Positions 4,633-11,617 are shown, numbered from the stretch's first letter. The stretch is 11,617 nucleotides of DNA from JBBSMX01 sp038232935 (GCA_038232935.1 JBBSMX010000134.1:1-11617); one strand, 5' to 3'. The notes: generated from the letters alone by a model not told the origin. Numbers and translations are program-made.

Positions 4633-6084
4633 ATGTCCCCTCGCTCGTGGACTCTCCGCGCCGTTCTGCTCGGGCTGTCGCTCGGCACGTGGATGCCGGG
4701 GACGCTTGCAGCACAGGATGCGAGCCGGGTGAATGTCTACCGGTTCATCCTCGGCGTCGACGTGCCCTCCGCACCCGCGTTCGTCGTCCTCGGCGTGGCC
4801 CCGACGCACGTGCTGCGCGGCAGCGCGCCCAAACCCCTTGCGGCGAGTGGTCTGGGGACGTTCGCGGATGAGACGAGGCCGGCCGGCGTAGCCGTCGGAG
4901 TCACGCCGTACTTCCTCGCGGGTGGCGGGGTCCGGACCATCGAGTCGTATCGGTCCCGGTCGGTCGGCGGGCGGCTGCTCCGGGTGCTCACGAAAACCGT
5001 CGTGTCGCTCGGTGCCGTGCGGGCACGCGGGGATCCGCCGGCGACGCTCGTCGGCGTGGCCGTCCGCTCGACGTTCCACGACCCGCACGACCCGGCCCTC
5101 AACACGCCGCTCCCCGAAGACGTGGCCGCGCTCCTCCGCGATTCCGGCGTTCCGCCCATCCCCCCCGCCGAGGAGGATGTGACCGGGTACGGGGTCGATC
5201 TCGCATCGGCCTATGCCGGTGCCCGCCGCGCGATGCGGGCACGCACCGGCGGCGGCGATCCGCAGGTGTCCGGCGGCTGGGGGATGGCGGGCCGCCTCCG
5301 CGGCGGGGTCTGGGAGCGCGACAGCCTGGACACGCTCCACCACACGTTCTGGCTCAGCGCGCAAGTCACCCTGAATCGCCGGTTCGACCTCCTCGGCACC
5401 GTTCAGCTCCGCGACGCCTTCGGGTCGGAATACGCGTGGATCGGCGTGGCGATGCAGCGCAAGACAGCCGTGCTGGACCTCATCGCGGAGTTGTACTACG
5501 ACACGGCGAGCCGAGGCCTGTATCCGGGCGTCGCGCTCGACGCGCGCCTCCTCACCACCCTCGGCCTCACCGCCTCCCTCACGACGCAAACCACGCCCGA
5601 GCTGGACCTCGCGGAGCCACGGTCGCTCGCCCTCCGCATCGCCGTTCAGTGGTTCTACGCCTCCGACCGCGAGCCCTGTCCACGCCTTCCACGACCCGCC
5701 ATGACGCACGCGCACCGAGCCCGCCCCCTCCTCTTCCTCCTCTTCCTCACGACCCTCGGCGGCTGCTACTCCCACCGCGTGTCGATCGTAGGCACGAACC
5801 CGGAGGGGACGCCCCCGCCCGCCACCGACTACCAAGGCATCGTCGCTTGGTCCCTGCTGTGGGGCGTCGTGGAGAAGGTGGCGGTCCCGACGAACTGCCA
5901 GGGCCAGCCCCTCAACGAGGTCAAGGCGTCGTCGAACCTCGCCTTCGACCTGCTCACCGTCGTCACCCTCGGCGCCGTCGCGCCGGTCCGGCTGGACTGG
6001 CTCTGCGCCCGGCCGACGCCGGCCGAAGGCGACTTCCCGATTCCCTCCGACAACACGCCCGAGAGGTCGCCCGATGCCCCCTGA
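4633..6084 (+). CDS. Outer-membrane barrel-like protein fused in frame to Bor-like lipoprotein
   Basis: One open frame of 483 residues that reads like two proteins. Residues 1-27 are a signal peptide (LRAVLLGLSLGTW..GTLAA, cut near AAQ). Residues 28-341 resemble an uncharacterised beta-barrel-like family I know by VPSAPAFVVLGVAP (43-56) and GVAVGVTPYFLAGG, followed by alternating strands such as HTFWLSAQVTL, RFDLLGTVQLRDAF, AVLDLIAELYYDTA and SLALRIAVQWF. A barrel would normally end at Phe341. Here the next codon is TAC (5656-5658) and translation would run through 15 linker residues into Met357, which starts a lipoprotein. The full fusion would be topologically odd, with a second signal sequence inside. 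Possibilities are a lost stop codon, a sequence error or a true fusion. Barrel identity is moderate, function unknown. Confidence 0.72.
   Translation: MSPRSWTLRAVLLGLSLGTWMPGTLAAQDASRVNVYRFILGVDVPSAPAFVVLGVAPTHVLRGSAPKPLAASGLGTFADETRPAGVAVGVTPYFLAGGGVRTIESYRSRSVGGRLLRVLTKTVVSLGAVRARGDPPATLVGVAVRSTFHDPHDPALNTPLPEDVAALLRDSGVPPIPPAEEDVTGYGVDLASAYAGARRAMRARTGGGDPQVSGGWGMAGRLRGGVWERDSLDTLHHTFWLSAQVTLNRRFDLLGTVQLRDAFGSEYAWIGVAMQRKTAVLDLIAELYYDTASRGLYPGVALDARLLTTLGLTASLTTQTTPELDLAEPRSLALRIAVQWFYASDREPCPRLPRPAMTHAHRARPLLFLLFLTTLGGCYSHRVSIVGTNPEGTPPPATDYQGIVAWSLLWGVVEKVAVPTNCQGQPLNEVKASSNLAFDLLTVVTLGAVAPVRLDWLCARPTPAEGDFPIPSDNTPERSPDAP
5701..6084 (+). CDS. Bor-like lipoprotein, in frame with the barrel protein
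   Basis: Read from ATG 5701 this is a 127-residue lipoprotein. MTHAHRARPLLFLLFLTTLGGC is a basic n-region, hydrophobic core and lipobox LGGC with the lipidated Cys at 22. The C-terminal part (NCQGQPLNEVKASSNLAFD, then LLTVVTLGAVAP and RLDWLCARP) matches the pattern of Bor/Iss-like lipoproteins, where a Cys after a strand precedes a TLG..P turn and a final Cys. Bor of phage lambda is an outer-membrane lipoprotein; the role of bacterial homologues is mostly unknown. It shares its frame with the barrel gene and overlaps the oxidase gene by 11 nt. I list it separately because the lipobox makes an independent start likely. Confidence 0.6.
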   Translation: MTHAHRARPLLFLLFLTTLGGCYSHRVSIVGTNPEGTPPPATDYQGIVAWSLLWGVVEKVAVPTNCQGQPLNEVKASSNLAFDLLTVVTLGAVAPVRLDWLCARPTPAEGDFPIPSDNTPERSPDAP

Positions 6085-7606
6085 TCTCATCCCCACCGTC
6101 CACGCCGTCAAAAATCGGAAGTGGGAGAACTTCCACCGGACGGTGAATCAGAAAGTGGCCCGGCTCGTGGACGTGTGGAATGCCCGGCCGAATGTGGCCT
6201 CGTTCCCGGCCTACAACGCGACGACGGCCGCGCTGCAAGCCCTCATCGGGCAGGCGCTGGAGGAGAACCTGCCGCTCCGCGCCCTCGGCGGTGGCTGGTC
6301 GTTCACGCCCATCGCCGTGACCGATGGCATCCTCGTCAACACCCGGCCGCTCAACTACCAGTTCCGGCTGGCCGACCCGAACCTCCACCCGGACGCCGAT
6401 CGCTCGGCCGAGCACCTCGTCTTCGCCCAGTGCGGCGTCTCGATTGCCGAGCTCAGCGCCAGCCTCCGCGCCCGCGACAAATCCCTCCGCACCTCCGGCG
6501 CGAGCAACGGGCAGACGATCGCCGGCGCGCTCTCGACGGGCACGCACGGCTCCGCCCTCGGGGTGGGCGGCCTGCAGGACTCCGTCGTCGCCCTGCATTT
6601 GATTACCGCGCCGGACCGGCACATCTGGCTCGAACGCGCCTCGGCGCCCGTGCTCGGCGACGCGAGCGTGGACTTCCTCGACGCCGAGCTCGTGCGCGAC
6701 GACGCGCTCTTCGACGCGGCGCTCGTCAGCTTCGGCAGCTTCGGGATCATCCACGGTGTCGTGCTCGAAGTGGACGACCTGTTCTACCTCCAGCAGTACC
6801 GCCGGCAGCACCCCGAATCCCCGGCGACGTGGGCCGCCATCGAGCACCTCGACTTCTCCGGGCTCCAGCACCTCGGCCGCCCGCCGAACGTCCGCCCGTA
6901 TTTCTTCCAGGCCGTCTACAACCCGTACGACCGCGCCGACGGGCCGCACTTCACGATGATGTACCGCGAGCCGACGCGGCCCGCGGATTGCGTCCCCCGC
7001 TCCCGCCCCGGCGAGTGGCGCCCCGGCGACAGCGCGGCCGACGTGATCGCCCGGCTCACCGACCTCAGCCCGGAGCTGACGCCGACGCTCGTGAACGCCA
7101 TCCTGCCCCAGCAGTACGGCGACGTCGAGGGCGTGTGTGGGACGTGGGGCGAGATGTTCTGGGATACCTCCACACGAGGCCGCGTGGCGAGCACGGCGAT
7201 GGGCATCCCGCTGGACCGCGTGCGCGAGGCCATCGATGCCCTGTTCGAGTTGAACGCGACGCACACGGCCCCGGCACTCTTCGCCGTCCGCTACGTCCGC
7301 GCCGGGTCCGCGCCCCTGGCCTTCACCTGCCACCCCGACGTCACGGCCGTGCTGGAGATCGATGGCCCCCACGCGAAGGGGATGCTGAAGTTTTACGACG
7401 CGGTGTGGGGGCGGCTGCGCGACCTCGGCATCCCCGTCACGTTCCACTGGGGCAAGCTGCTCCCGCTCGACGGCACCGCCACCGACGCGTACGGAGCGGC
7501 ACGGATCGACGCATGGGTGGACGCCCGCCACACGCTCCTCCCCTCCGCCGCGCTCCGACGGGTGTTCACCAACGACATGCTGCACCGCCTCGGCCTCGAC
7601 CGATGA
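6074..7606 (+). CDS. FAD-dependent oxidase of the gulonolactone/alditol oxidase class
   Basis: A 510-residue cytoplasmic flavoprotein with a PCMH-type FAD-binding domain (FAD_binding_4), roughly residues 40-235: LPLRALGGGWSFTPIAVTDG at 66-85, then SGASNGQTIAGALSTGTHGS at 141-160 and SFGSFGIIHGVVLEV at 219-233. The C-terminal half is the substrate domain, with FHWGK near residue 456, reminiscent of the HWGK/HWAK motif of sugar-1,4-lactone oxidases. In gulonolactone oxidases the flavin-linking His is in GGGHS; here Trp75 is at that place, so FAD is probably not covalently bound through it. The substrate may be a sugar lactone, alditol or other alcohol; I cannot tell. ATG 6074 is preceded by GAGAGG seven bases upstream and overlaps the lipoprotein gene by 11 nt, so they are co-transcribed. 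Confidence 0.85.
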   Translation: MPPDLIPTVHAVKNRKWENFHRTVNQKVARLVDVWNARPNVASFPAYNATTAALQALIGQALEENLPLRALGGGWSFTPIAVTDGILVNTRPLNYQFRLADPNLHPDADRSAEHLVFAQCGVSIAELSASLRARDKSLRTSGASNGQTIAGALSTGTHGSALGVGGLQDSVVALHLITAPDRHIWLERASAPVLGDASVDFLDAELVRDDALFDAALVSFGSFGIIHGVVLEVDDLFYLQQYRRQHPESPATWAAIEHLDFSGLQHLGRPPNVRPYFFQAVYNPYDRADGPHFTMMYREPTRPADCVPRSRPGEWRPGDSAADVIARLTDLSPELTPTLVNAILPQQYGDVEGVCGTWGEMFWDTSTRGRVASTAMGIPLDRVREAIDALFELNATHTAPALFAVRYVRAGSAPLAFTCHPDVTAVLEIDGPHAKGMLKFYDAVWGRLRDLGIPVTFHWGKLLPLDGTATDAYGAARIDAWVDARHTLLPSAALRRVFTNDMLHRLGLDR

Positions 7607-7625
7607 CCGGAGCCCCTACTCCGGT
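7606..7625 (+). terminator. Hairpin at the end of the oxidase gene
   Basis: ACCGGAG and CTCCGGT form a perfect 7-bp stem around CCCCTA, starting on the last base of the stop codon. The sequence after it (GAACAATGG) has no T-run, so termination may be weak. Confidence 0.45.
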
Positions 7626-7643
7626 GAACAATGGACGGTGTCT

Positions 7644-7690
7644 ATTCGCTGATTCGCCGATTTGGCTCCTCAATCACCCAATCAGCGAAT
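7644..7690. repeat. Inverted repeat between convergent genes
   Basis: ATTCGCTGATT at 7644-7654 is perfectly inverted at 7680-7690, with 25 nt between. AATCACCCA occurs twice in direct orientation (7672-7680 and 7688-7696). The patch is AT-rich and built from GATT/AATC-type short units. It lies between the ends of the oxidase and hybrid-kinase genes and may help terminate both. Confidence 0.6.
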
Positions 7691-7695
7691 CACCC

Positions 7696-7728
7696 AATAA
7701 AGCGGGGCTGCCGGGTCACGCCGCCCCG
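7696..7728 (-). terminator. Intrinsic terminator overlapping the hybrid-kinase stop codon
   Basis: On the minus strand CGGGGCGGC pairs with GCAGCCCCG (one mismatch), followed by CTTTATT. The stop TGA (7718-7716) lies in the loop. The shape closely resembles the cspA terminator. Confidence 0.6.
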
Positions 7729-10700
7729 TCGAAGGGCGCGGCGATCACGATCCGCGTGCCGTCGCCCGGAGCCGTATGGATCTGTATCTCGCCGCCGATG
7801 AGGCGCAGCCGCTCCTGCGCGCTGTGCAGCCCGAAGCCCCGGCCCTCCGCGTGCGCCACCGCGACGGCCTCGGGATCGAACCCCTTGCCGTCGTCGGCTA
7901 CCTCGATGACGCAGCGGCCGTCCGCCCGGGCGAGCGTCACCTGCACCTGGCCGGTGCCGGCGTGCTTGACGACGTTGAAGAGGAGCTCCCGCACGATCTG
8001 GAAGAGGAGCACGCGCACGTTCTCGTCGGCCACCCGGCAGGGGTCGTGTGCCTCCAGCGTCACCTCCAGCCCGTACATCTCCTGCGCGTGACCGGCGACC
8101 CATTGCAGCGTATCGGCCAACCCCTCGCCCTGGAGCACGGGCGGGCTGAGGTCTACGGTCAGCCGCCGCGTCGTGCCGATGGCCTCGCTGAGGAGGCGGA
8201 CGATGTTCTCCGCCTCGACCGCCATCTCTCGGCGTGCCCTCTTGTTCGCTCCTTCGAGCGCGGCACCGGCGGTGTCTCGGAGGAGCTGTATCTTGAGCTG
8301 GACGCCGAAGAGGAGCTGCTGGACGTCGTCGTGGAGGATCTGCGAGATGCGGCGGCGCTCCTTCTGCTCGGCGAGGGTGAGGGCCAGGGCGAGCTCTCGC
8401 ATCTTCGCCGTCTGTTCTTTGACGCGGGCTTCGAGCGAGGCGTTGAGGTCCTGGAGCCGTTCCCGGCCCTCGCGTAGCGCCTCCTCGTGCGCCTTCCGCT
8501 CCGTGTTGTCGCGCATCACCTTGGCGAAGCCGCGCAGCACGCCATCGCGGTCGTAGAGCGCCGTCATGACGCCGGAGCCCCAGAAGCGGCTCCCGTCGGC
8601 GCGCACGTGCCACCGCTCGTCGAGCGAGTAGCCCTCCCGCCGGGCCGTCGCTAGCTCGGCCTCGGGCGCGCCGGCAGCCCGGTCTTCCTCGGTGAAGATG
8701 ACAGCGACGGGCTTGCCGAGGGCCTCCTCCCGCGTATACCTGAGGATCCGCTCGGCCCCCACGTTCCACGTCGTGATCTGCCCCTCGGGGTCAGTCTGGA
8801 AGATGGCGTATTCCTGCACGCCCTCGACGAGCAGCCGGTAGCGCTCCTCACTCTGCCGGAGCTCCTCGCCCTGGCGGAGCTCCTCGCGCGCCTCCCGGAG
8901 CCGGGTGACGTCGACGAAGGTGAGGACGACGCCTTCGATCCGGTCTTCGGTAGTGCGGTACGGGAGGATGCGCAGGAGGTAGTGCCGCCCCTCGTCGTCC
9001 TGCACCTGGCGCTCGACCGGGATGAGCGTCTCGAGCACACGCTCGGCGTCGGTGCCGAGGCCTTCGTAGGTGAGCCGGTGGGTGAGGTGGTCGAGCGGGC
9101 GGCCCTGGTCGACGGGCATCACGTTGAAGAGGCGCGTGAGCGGCGGGGTGAACCGCTTGACCCGGAGCTCGCGGTCGAGGAAGAGCGTCGCGACATCGGT
9201 GGCAGCCATGAGGTTGCCAAGGTCGTCGTTGGCACGGGCGAGGAGGTCCACCTTCCCCTTCAGCTCCTCGTTGACCGTCTTGAGCTCCTCGTTGATCGAT
9301 TGCAGCTCCTCCTTCGAGGTCTCGAGCTCTTCGAGCGTGCTCTTGTACTCCTCGTTGATCGATTGCAGCTCTTCGTTCGACGCCTTCAGCTCCTCCCGCT
9401 GCGTCTCGGCGGACTCGGCCGAGGCGTGCTGCCGTCCCTTCACCTTCTGGAGTTCCTCTTCCAGCCGGTGTATCTGCAACTCGGCGGCGGGGGCACTGCC
9501 GTTCCCCCCTACCTCCTCGGCCGACGCTCGCGCCGAGGACACGGCGGCGGCTTCGACGAAGACGATGAGCGCGCAGTCCGCAGCCCGCTCGTCGGTGGGC
9601 GGCCGGGCCGGATCGGGCGCGGCGGCCGTCACGGGGCGGACGTAGAGCTGGACCGTCCGGCGCTCCCCTTCGATCTGCACCGAGACAGGGTACGAGATCG
9701 TCGGCTCCCCCTTCTCGATGGCCTCGAAGAGCGCCGTGCGGAGGTCCACGCGCAGCTCTTCCCGCACCGCCTTGATGACGTTCGGCGAAGGCGTCCCGCT
9801 CGGAAACTGGAGGTAGCGCCCGGCCGACTCCGAGACGTGGACGATGTCGTGGTTCCAGTCCACGAGGAGGCTCGGCGGGGCGTGGGCTTCGAGGGCCAGC
9901 CGGTGTTGCTCGGCCTCGGAGGCGGCCCCCTTATAGCGCGGATCGGCCGGCCGGCCGGGTACCCGGTGGCCCCGTGGCACCGTGGAGAGTGGGAGGTCCG
10001 GCAAGTGCTCCACGACGCCCACCGGCCCGCGCTCGCGCTGGTAGATGCGGTGCCCCTTATCGACGGAGCGGAAGTGGGCGGATGCCACGTCGGCGCTCTC
10101 CGACGTCCCGAGGAAGAGGTAGCCGTCGGGGCGGAGGGCGTAGTGGAACAGCCCGAACACCTTCTCCTGGAGGTCCCGCTTGAGGTAGATTAGCAGGTTC
10201 CGGCAAGAGATGAGGTCGAGCTGGGAGAACGGCGGGTCCGTGAGCAGGCCGTGCGGGGTGAACAGGACGGTCTCGCGGAGCTCCTTGCTCACCCGGTAGT
10301 AGGCCCCCGTGCGCACGAAGAAGCGCCGGAGCCGCTCCTCGGACACGTCGGCGACGATGACCTCGGGATAGAGCCCCTCGCGCGCGAAGGCGAGCGCGTC
10401 CTCGTCGAGGTCGGAGGCGAAGATCTGGATCTTTAGCGATTTTTTCTGCCGCCCCGCCTCCTCCAGCAGCAACATGCCGAGGGAGTAGGCCTCCTCGCCC
10501 GTCGCGCAGCCCGGCACCCACGCCCGGACCTCGCTCGACTTCTCCACCAGCTCCGGGATAACCTCCCGCCCGAGTGCCTCGAAGGCGTCGGGGTCGCGGA
10601 AGAAGTTGGTCACGCTGATGAGGAGGTCTTTCAAGAGGGCCTCGGCCTCGGCCGCGCTCGCGCGGATCACGTCGAGGTAGGCCGCGAGGCTCTCGGCTCC

Positions 10701-11318
10701 GCACACCCGCATGCGGCGGCCGACGCGGCGGAGGATCGTGCTGCGCTTGTAGCCGCTGAAATCGTGGCCGAGGCGAGCGCGGACCTGGGCCAGCACCCGT
10801 TGCAGCGCCGCCTCGTCGTCCTCGGGCAGCGCCTCCGGCTGCGCCAGGGGAACGGGGACCCCACGCTGATACAGCTCGACGACCTTCCGCGCCAGCTCGG
10901 GCGCGGACAGCACGAAGTCCACGAGGCCGGTGGCGATCGCACTGCGCGGCATCGAGTCGTGCTCGGCCTCCTCAGGCATCTGCGCCATGAGGATGCCGCC
11001 CTGCTCCTTGACCGCCTTCATCCCGACGGCCCCGTCGGTGCCCATGCCCGAGAGGAGCACGGCCGTACCGTCGGGGTGGACGTCGGCGAGGGTCCGGAAG
11101 AACACGTCGATGGGGGCACGCTTCCCGCGCGGCTCGTCGAACTCGGTGAGGTCGAGGTGACCGTCGGAGACGACGAGGTTCTTGTTCGGCGGGATGACGT
11201 AGACGTGGTCGGCCTCGATCAGCATGCGGCCGTTCACCTGCCGGACGGGGATCGCGGCGTGGGCCTGGAGGATCTCGGCGAGGCTACTCTCGTGGTCGGG
11301 CGCGAGGTGCATCACCAC
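7716..11318 (-). CDS. CheB-CheR-PAS-histidine kinase hybrid sensor (N-terminus disrupted)
   Basis: The frame from GTG 11318 encodes 1200 residues (ATG 11312 is an alternative start). Domains in order: CheB methylesterase to about 155 (His4 in VMHLAPDH, Asp95 in GMGTDGAVGM); CheR methyltransferase about 168-428 (SGYKRSTILRRVGRRM, SAM motif GCATGEEAYSLG at 270-281, ISCRNLLIYL); a PAS-like region about 478-562; a long coiled coil about 612-700 (EELQSINEE twice); a PAS about 701-805; a second PAS about 825-940 (RYRLLVEGVQEYAIF, WHVRADGSRFWG, DNTER); HisKA_3 with His996 in ISQILHDDVQQLL; and HATPase_c with N box ELLFNVVKHA, ADDGKGFD and GRGFGLHSAQERLRLIGG. No receiver domain follows and no response regulator is in the window. 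The frame upstream to 11522 encodes the missing CheB start including GIGASAGG, but no start codon is there. As it stands the protein lacks the CheB nucleophile Ser. Likely non-motility signalling; target unknown. Confidence 0.88.
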   Translation of the reverse strand: MVMHLAPDHESSLAEILQAHAAIPVRQVNGRMLIEADHVYVIPPNKNLVVSDGHLDLTEFDEPRGKRAPIDVFFRTLADVHPDGTAVLLSGMGTDGAVGMKAVKEQGGILMAQMPEEAEHDSMPRSAIATGLVDFVLSAPELARKVVELYQRGVPVPLAQPEALPEDDEAALQRVLAQVRARLGHDFSGYKRSTILRRVGRRMRVCGAESLAAYLDVIRASAAEAEALLKDLLISVTNFFRDPDAFEALGREVIPELVEKSSEVRAWVPGCATGEEAYSLGMLLLEEAGRQKKSLKIQIFASDLDEDALAFAREGLYPEVIVADVSEERLRRFFVRTGAYYRVSKELRETVLFTPHGLLTDPPFSQLDLISCRNLLIYLKRDLQEKVFGLFHYALRPDGYLFLGTSESADVASAHFRSVDKGHRIYQRERGPVGVVEHLPDLPLSTVPRGHRVPGRPADPRYKGAASEAEQHRLALEAHAPPSLLVDWNHDIVHVSESAGRYLQFPSGTPSPNVIKAVREELRVDLRTALFEAIEKGEPTISYPVSVQIEGERRTVQLYVRPVTAAAPDPARPPTDERAADCALIVFVEAAAVSSARASAEEVGGNGSAPAAELQIHRLEEELQKVKGRQHASAESAETQREELKASNEELQSINEEYKSTLEELETSKEELQSINEELKTVNEELKGKVDLLARANDDLGNLMAATDVATLFLDRELRVKRFTPPLTRLFNVMPVDQGRPLDHLTHRLTYEGLGTDAERVLETLIPVERQVQDDEGRHYLLRILPYRTTEDRIEGVVLTFVDVTRLREAREELRQGEELRQSEERYRLLVEGVQEYAIFQTDPEGQITTWNVGAERILRYTREEALGKPVAVIFTEEDRAAGAPEAELATARREGYSLDERWHVRADGSRFWGSGVMTALYDRDGVLRGFAKVMRDNTERKAHEEALREGRERLQDLNASLEARVKEQTAKMRELALALTLAEQKERRRISQILHDDVQQLLFGVQLKIQLLRDTAGAALEGANKRARREMAVEAENIVRLLSEAIGTTRRLTVDLSPPVLQGEGLADTLQWVAGHAQEMYGLEVTLEAHDPCRVADENVRVLLFQIVRELLFNVVKHAGTGQVQVTLARADGRCVIEVADDGKGFDPEAVAVAHAEGRGFGLHSAQERLRLIGGEIQIHTAPGDGTRIVIAAPFDGAA
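9285..9371 (-). repeat. 63-bp-period repeat in the coiled-coil linker
   Basis: A 24-nt identical sequence (CTCCTCGTTGATCGATTGCA then GCTC, plus strand) occurs at 9285-9308 and 9348-9371. The 63-bp period equals 21 residues, or three heptads. It encodes EELQSINEE twice within the signalling coiled coil. Confidence 0.75.
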
Positions 11319-11522
11319 GACGAAGGCGAGGCCGGAATCGGCCGGGACGGCATCGAAGAAGCTCTGGAGCGCGCCGAGCCCGCCCGCCGATGCCCCGATC
11401 CCGACGAGGCCGAGCGGGGCACCCGTCGCCTCGTCGCCCTCCGGACCGGACCCGGTACGCTGCGGCGCGTCCTGCTGTGACTCAACGTCAGTCGCGGGTT
11501 GAAAAACAGCTTTTCTGCTCGA
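11319..11522 (-). other. In-frame CheB N-terminal coding segment lacking a start codon
   Basis: These 68 codons continue the hybrid-kinase frame upstream of GTG 11318. They include QPATDVESQQDAPQR, then LGLVGIGASAGGLGALQSFF, the first strand and nucleophile loop of CheB (Ser codon at 11390-11388), and end SGLAFV. The frame is closed by TGA at 11525-11523, and I find no ATG, GTG or TTG in between. It is clearly part of the gene but not reachable by normal initiation. Confidence 0.85.
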
Positions 11523-11558
11523 TCATTCCACCCTAACACAACGTCAGTCGCGGGTTGA
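11483..11558. repeat. 20-bp perfect direct repeat flanking 36 bp at the kinase gene start
   Basis: CAACGTCAGTCGCGGGTTGA occurs at 11483-11502 and at 11539-11558 with 36 bp between, a period of 56 bp. Each copy encodes QPATDV on the minus strand, in two different frames. Loss of one 56-bp unit would put the two frames in register. Confidence 0.95.
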
Positions 11559-11572
11559 TCAGATCGAGGCAA
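11523..11572 (-). pseudogene. Displaced first codons of the hybrid-kinase gene
   Basis: TTG at 11572-11570 opens MPRSDQPATDV in a frame two bases out of register with the kinase. The first-copy QPATDV leads into 36 bp of extra DNA, and the frame then runs on as unrelated residues to past 11312. If the extra 56 bp is removed, MPRSDQPATDVESQQ continues directly into the CheB domain and yields 1266 residues. AGGA lies just before the TTG, closer than ideal for a ribosome site. Confidence 0.6.
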
Positions 11573-11617
11573 TTCCTGCGTAGCAGAGGTTCAGATGCAC
11601 CAGCTTCAGCAACGACA

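Noticed and set aside
4615..6111. 498-codon open frame on the minus strand
   Set aside because: It is antisense to the barrel-lipoprotein operon. Its product is Arg/Glu-rich with no family pattern, as expected from the complement of a GC-rich gene.
5963..7585. 540-codon open frame on the minus strand
   Set aside because: It is antisense to the FAD oxidase, whose motifs are clear. It is a GC-rich shadow.
6121..8091. 656-codon open frame on the plus strand
   Set aside because: It overlaps the oxidase in another frame and runs through the terminator region into the antisense of the kinase. Its composition is almost all Arg/Pro/Ala.
8982..10193. 403-codon open frame on the plus strand
   Set aside because: It is antisense to the hybrid kinase. 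The Leu/Glu-rich stretches are the complement of the coiled-coil repeat.

Overview
The window is GC-rich with a mixed gene set that fits a member of the Bacteroidota/Rhodothermota group, probably a Rhodothermales relative such as Salinibacter or Rubricoccus. The pointers are a GreA/GreB factor with the APLPPG..NYVTPRG start, a Bor-like lipoprotein of the kind seen in Bacteroidota, a large CheB-CheR-PAS-histidine kinase hybrid, weak or absent Shine-Dalgarno sites, and roughly 100-bp palindromic GTCATTGCGAG repeats. This placement is from memory of families, not from a search.

Region 1 (1-2468) is an accessory island. It opens with what looks like a transposase tail. Three small two-gene modules follow, and each is preceded by a copy or trace of the same repeat. 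Module A (382-1163) is a BECR/RelE-like putative nuclease plus a DUF2283 protein that has acquired a SANT/Myb-like C-terminus. Module B (1334-1779) is a DUF4258-like protein plus a plain DUF2283 protein. Module C (1859-2468) is an antitoxin-like protein plus a VapC-type PIN toxin damaged twice, by loss of an active-site Glu and by a frameshift near the end.

Region 2 (2485-4271) is ordinary chromosome: an EamA/DMT exporter, a convergent GreB-like transcript-cleavage factor, and a CspA-type cold-shock protein with a clear intrinsic terminator. The 361-nt gap upstream of cspA contains a second terminator-like hairpin on the cspA strand.

Region 3 (4633-7606) is a plus-strand operon: an outer-membrane-barrel-like protein fused without a stop codon to a Bor-like lipoprotein, then an overlapping FAD-dependent oxidase of the gulonolactone/alditol oxidase class.

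Region 4 (7696-11572) is one very long minus-strand gene for a CheB-CheR-PAS-HisKA_3 hybrid sensor, convergent with the operon. Its reading frame is broken near the start. A 20-bp direct repeat brackets 36 bp, and removing exactly one 56-bp unit would join a TTG start to the rest as a 1266-residue protein. Without that, no ATG, GTG or TTG lies upstream of the CheB catalytic serine.

The strongest points for a second look are the 56-bp disruption of the hybrid kinase, the repeat-bounded toxin-antitoxin-like array with its DUF2283-SANT fusion and decaying VapC, and the barrel-lipoprotein fusion at a TAC codon where a stop would be expected.
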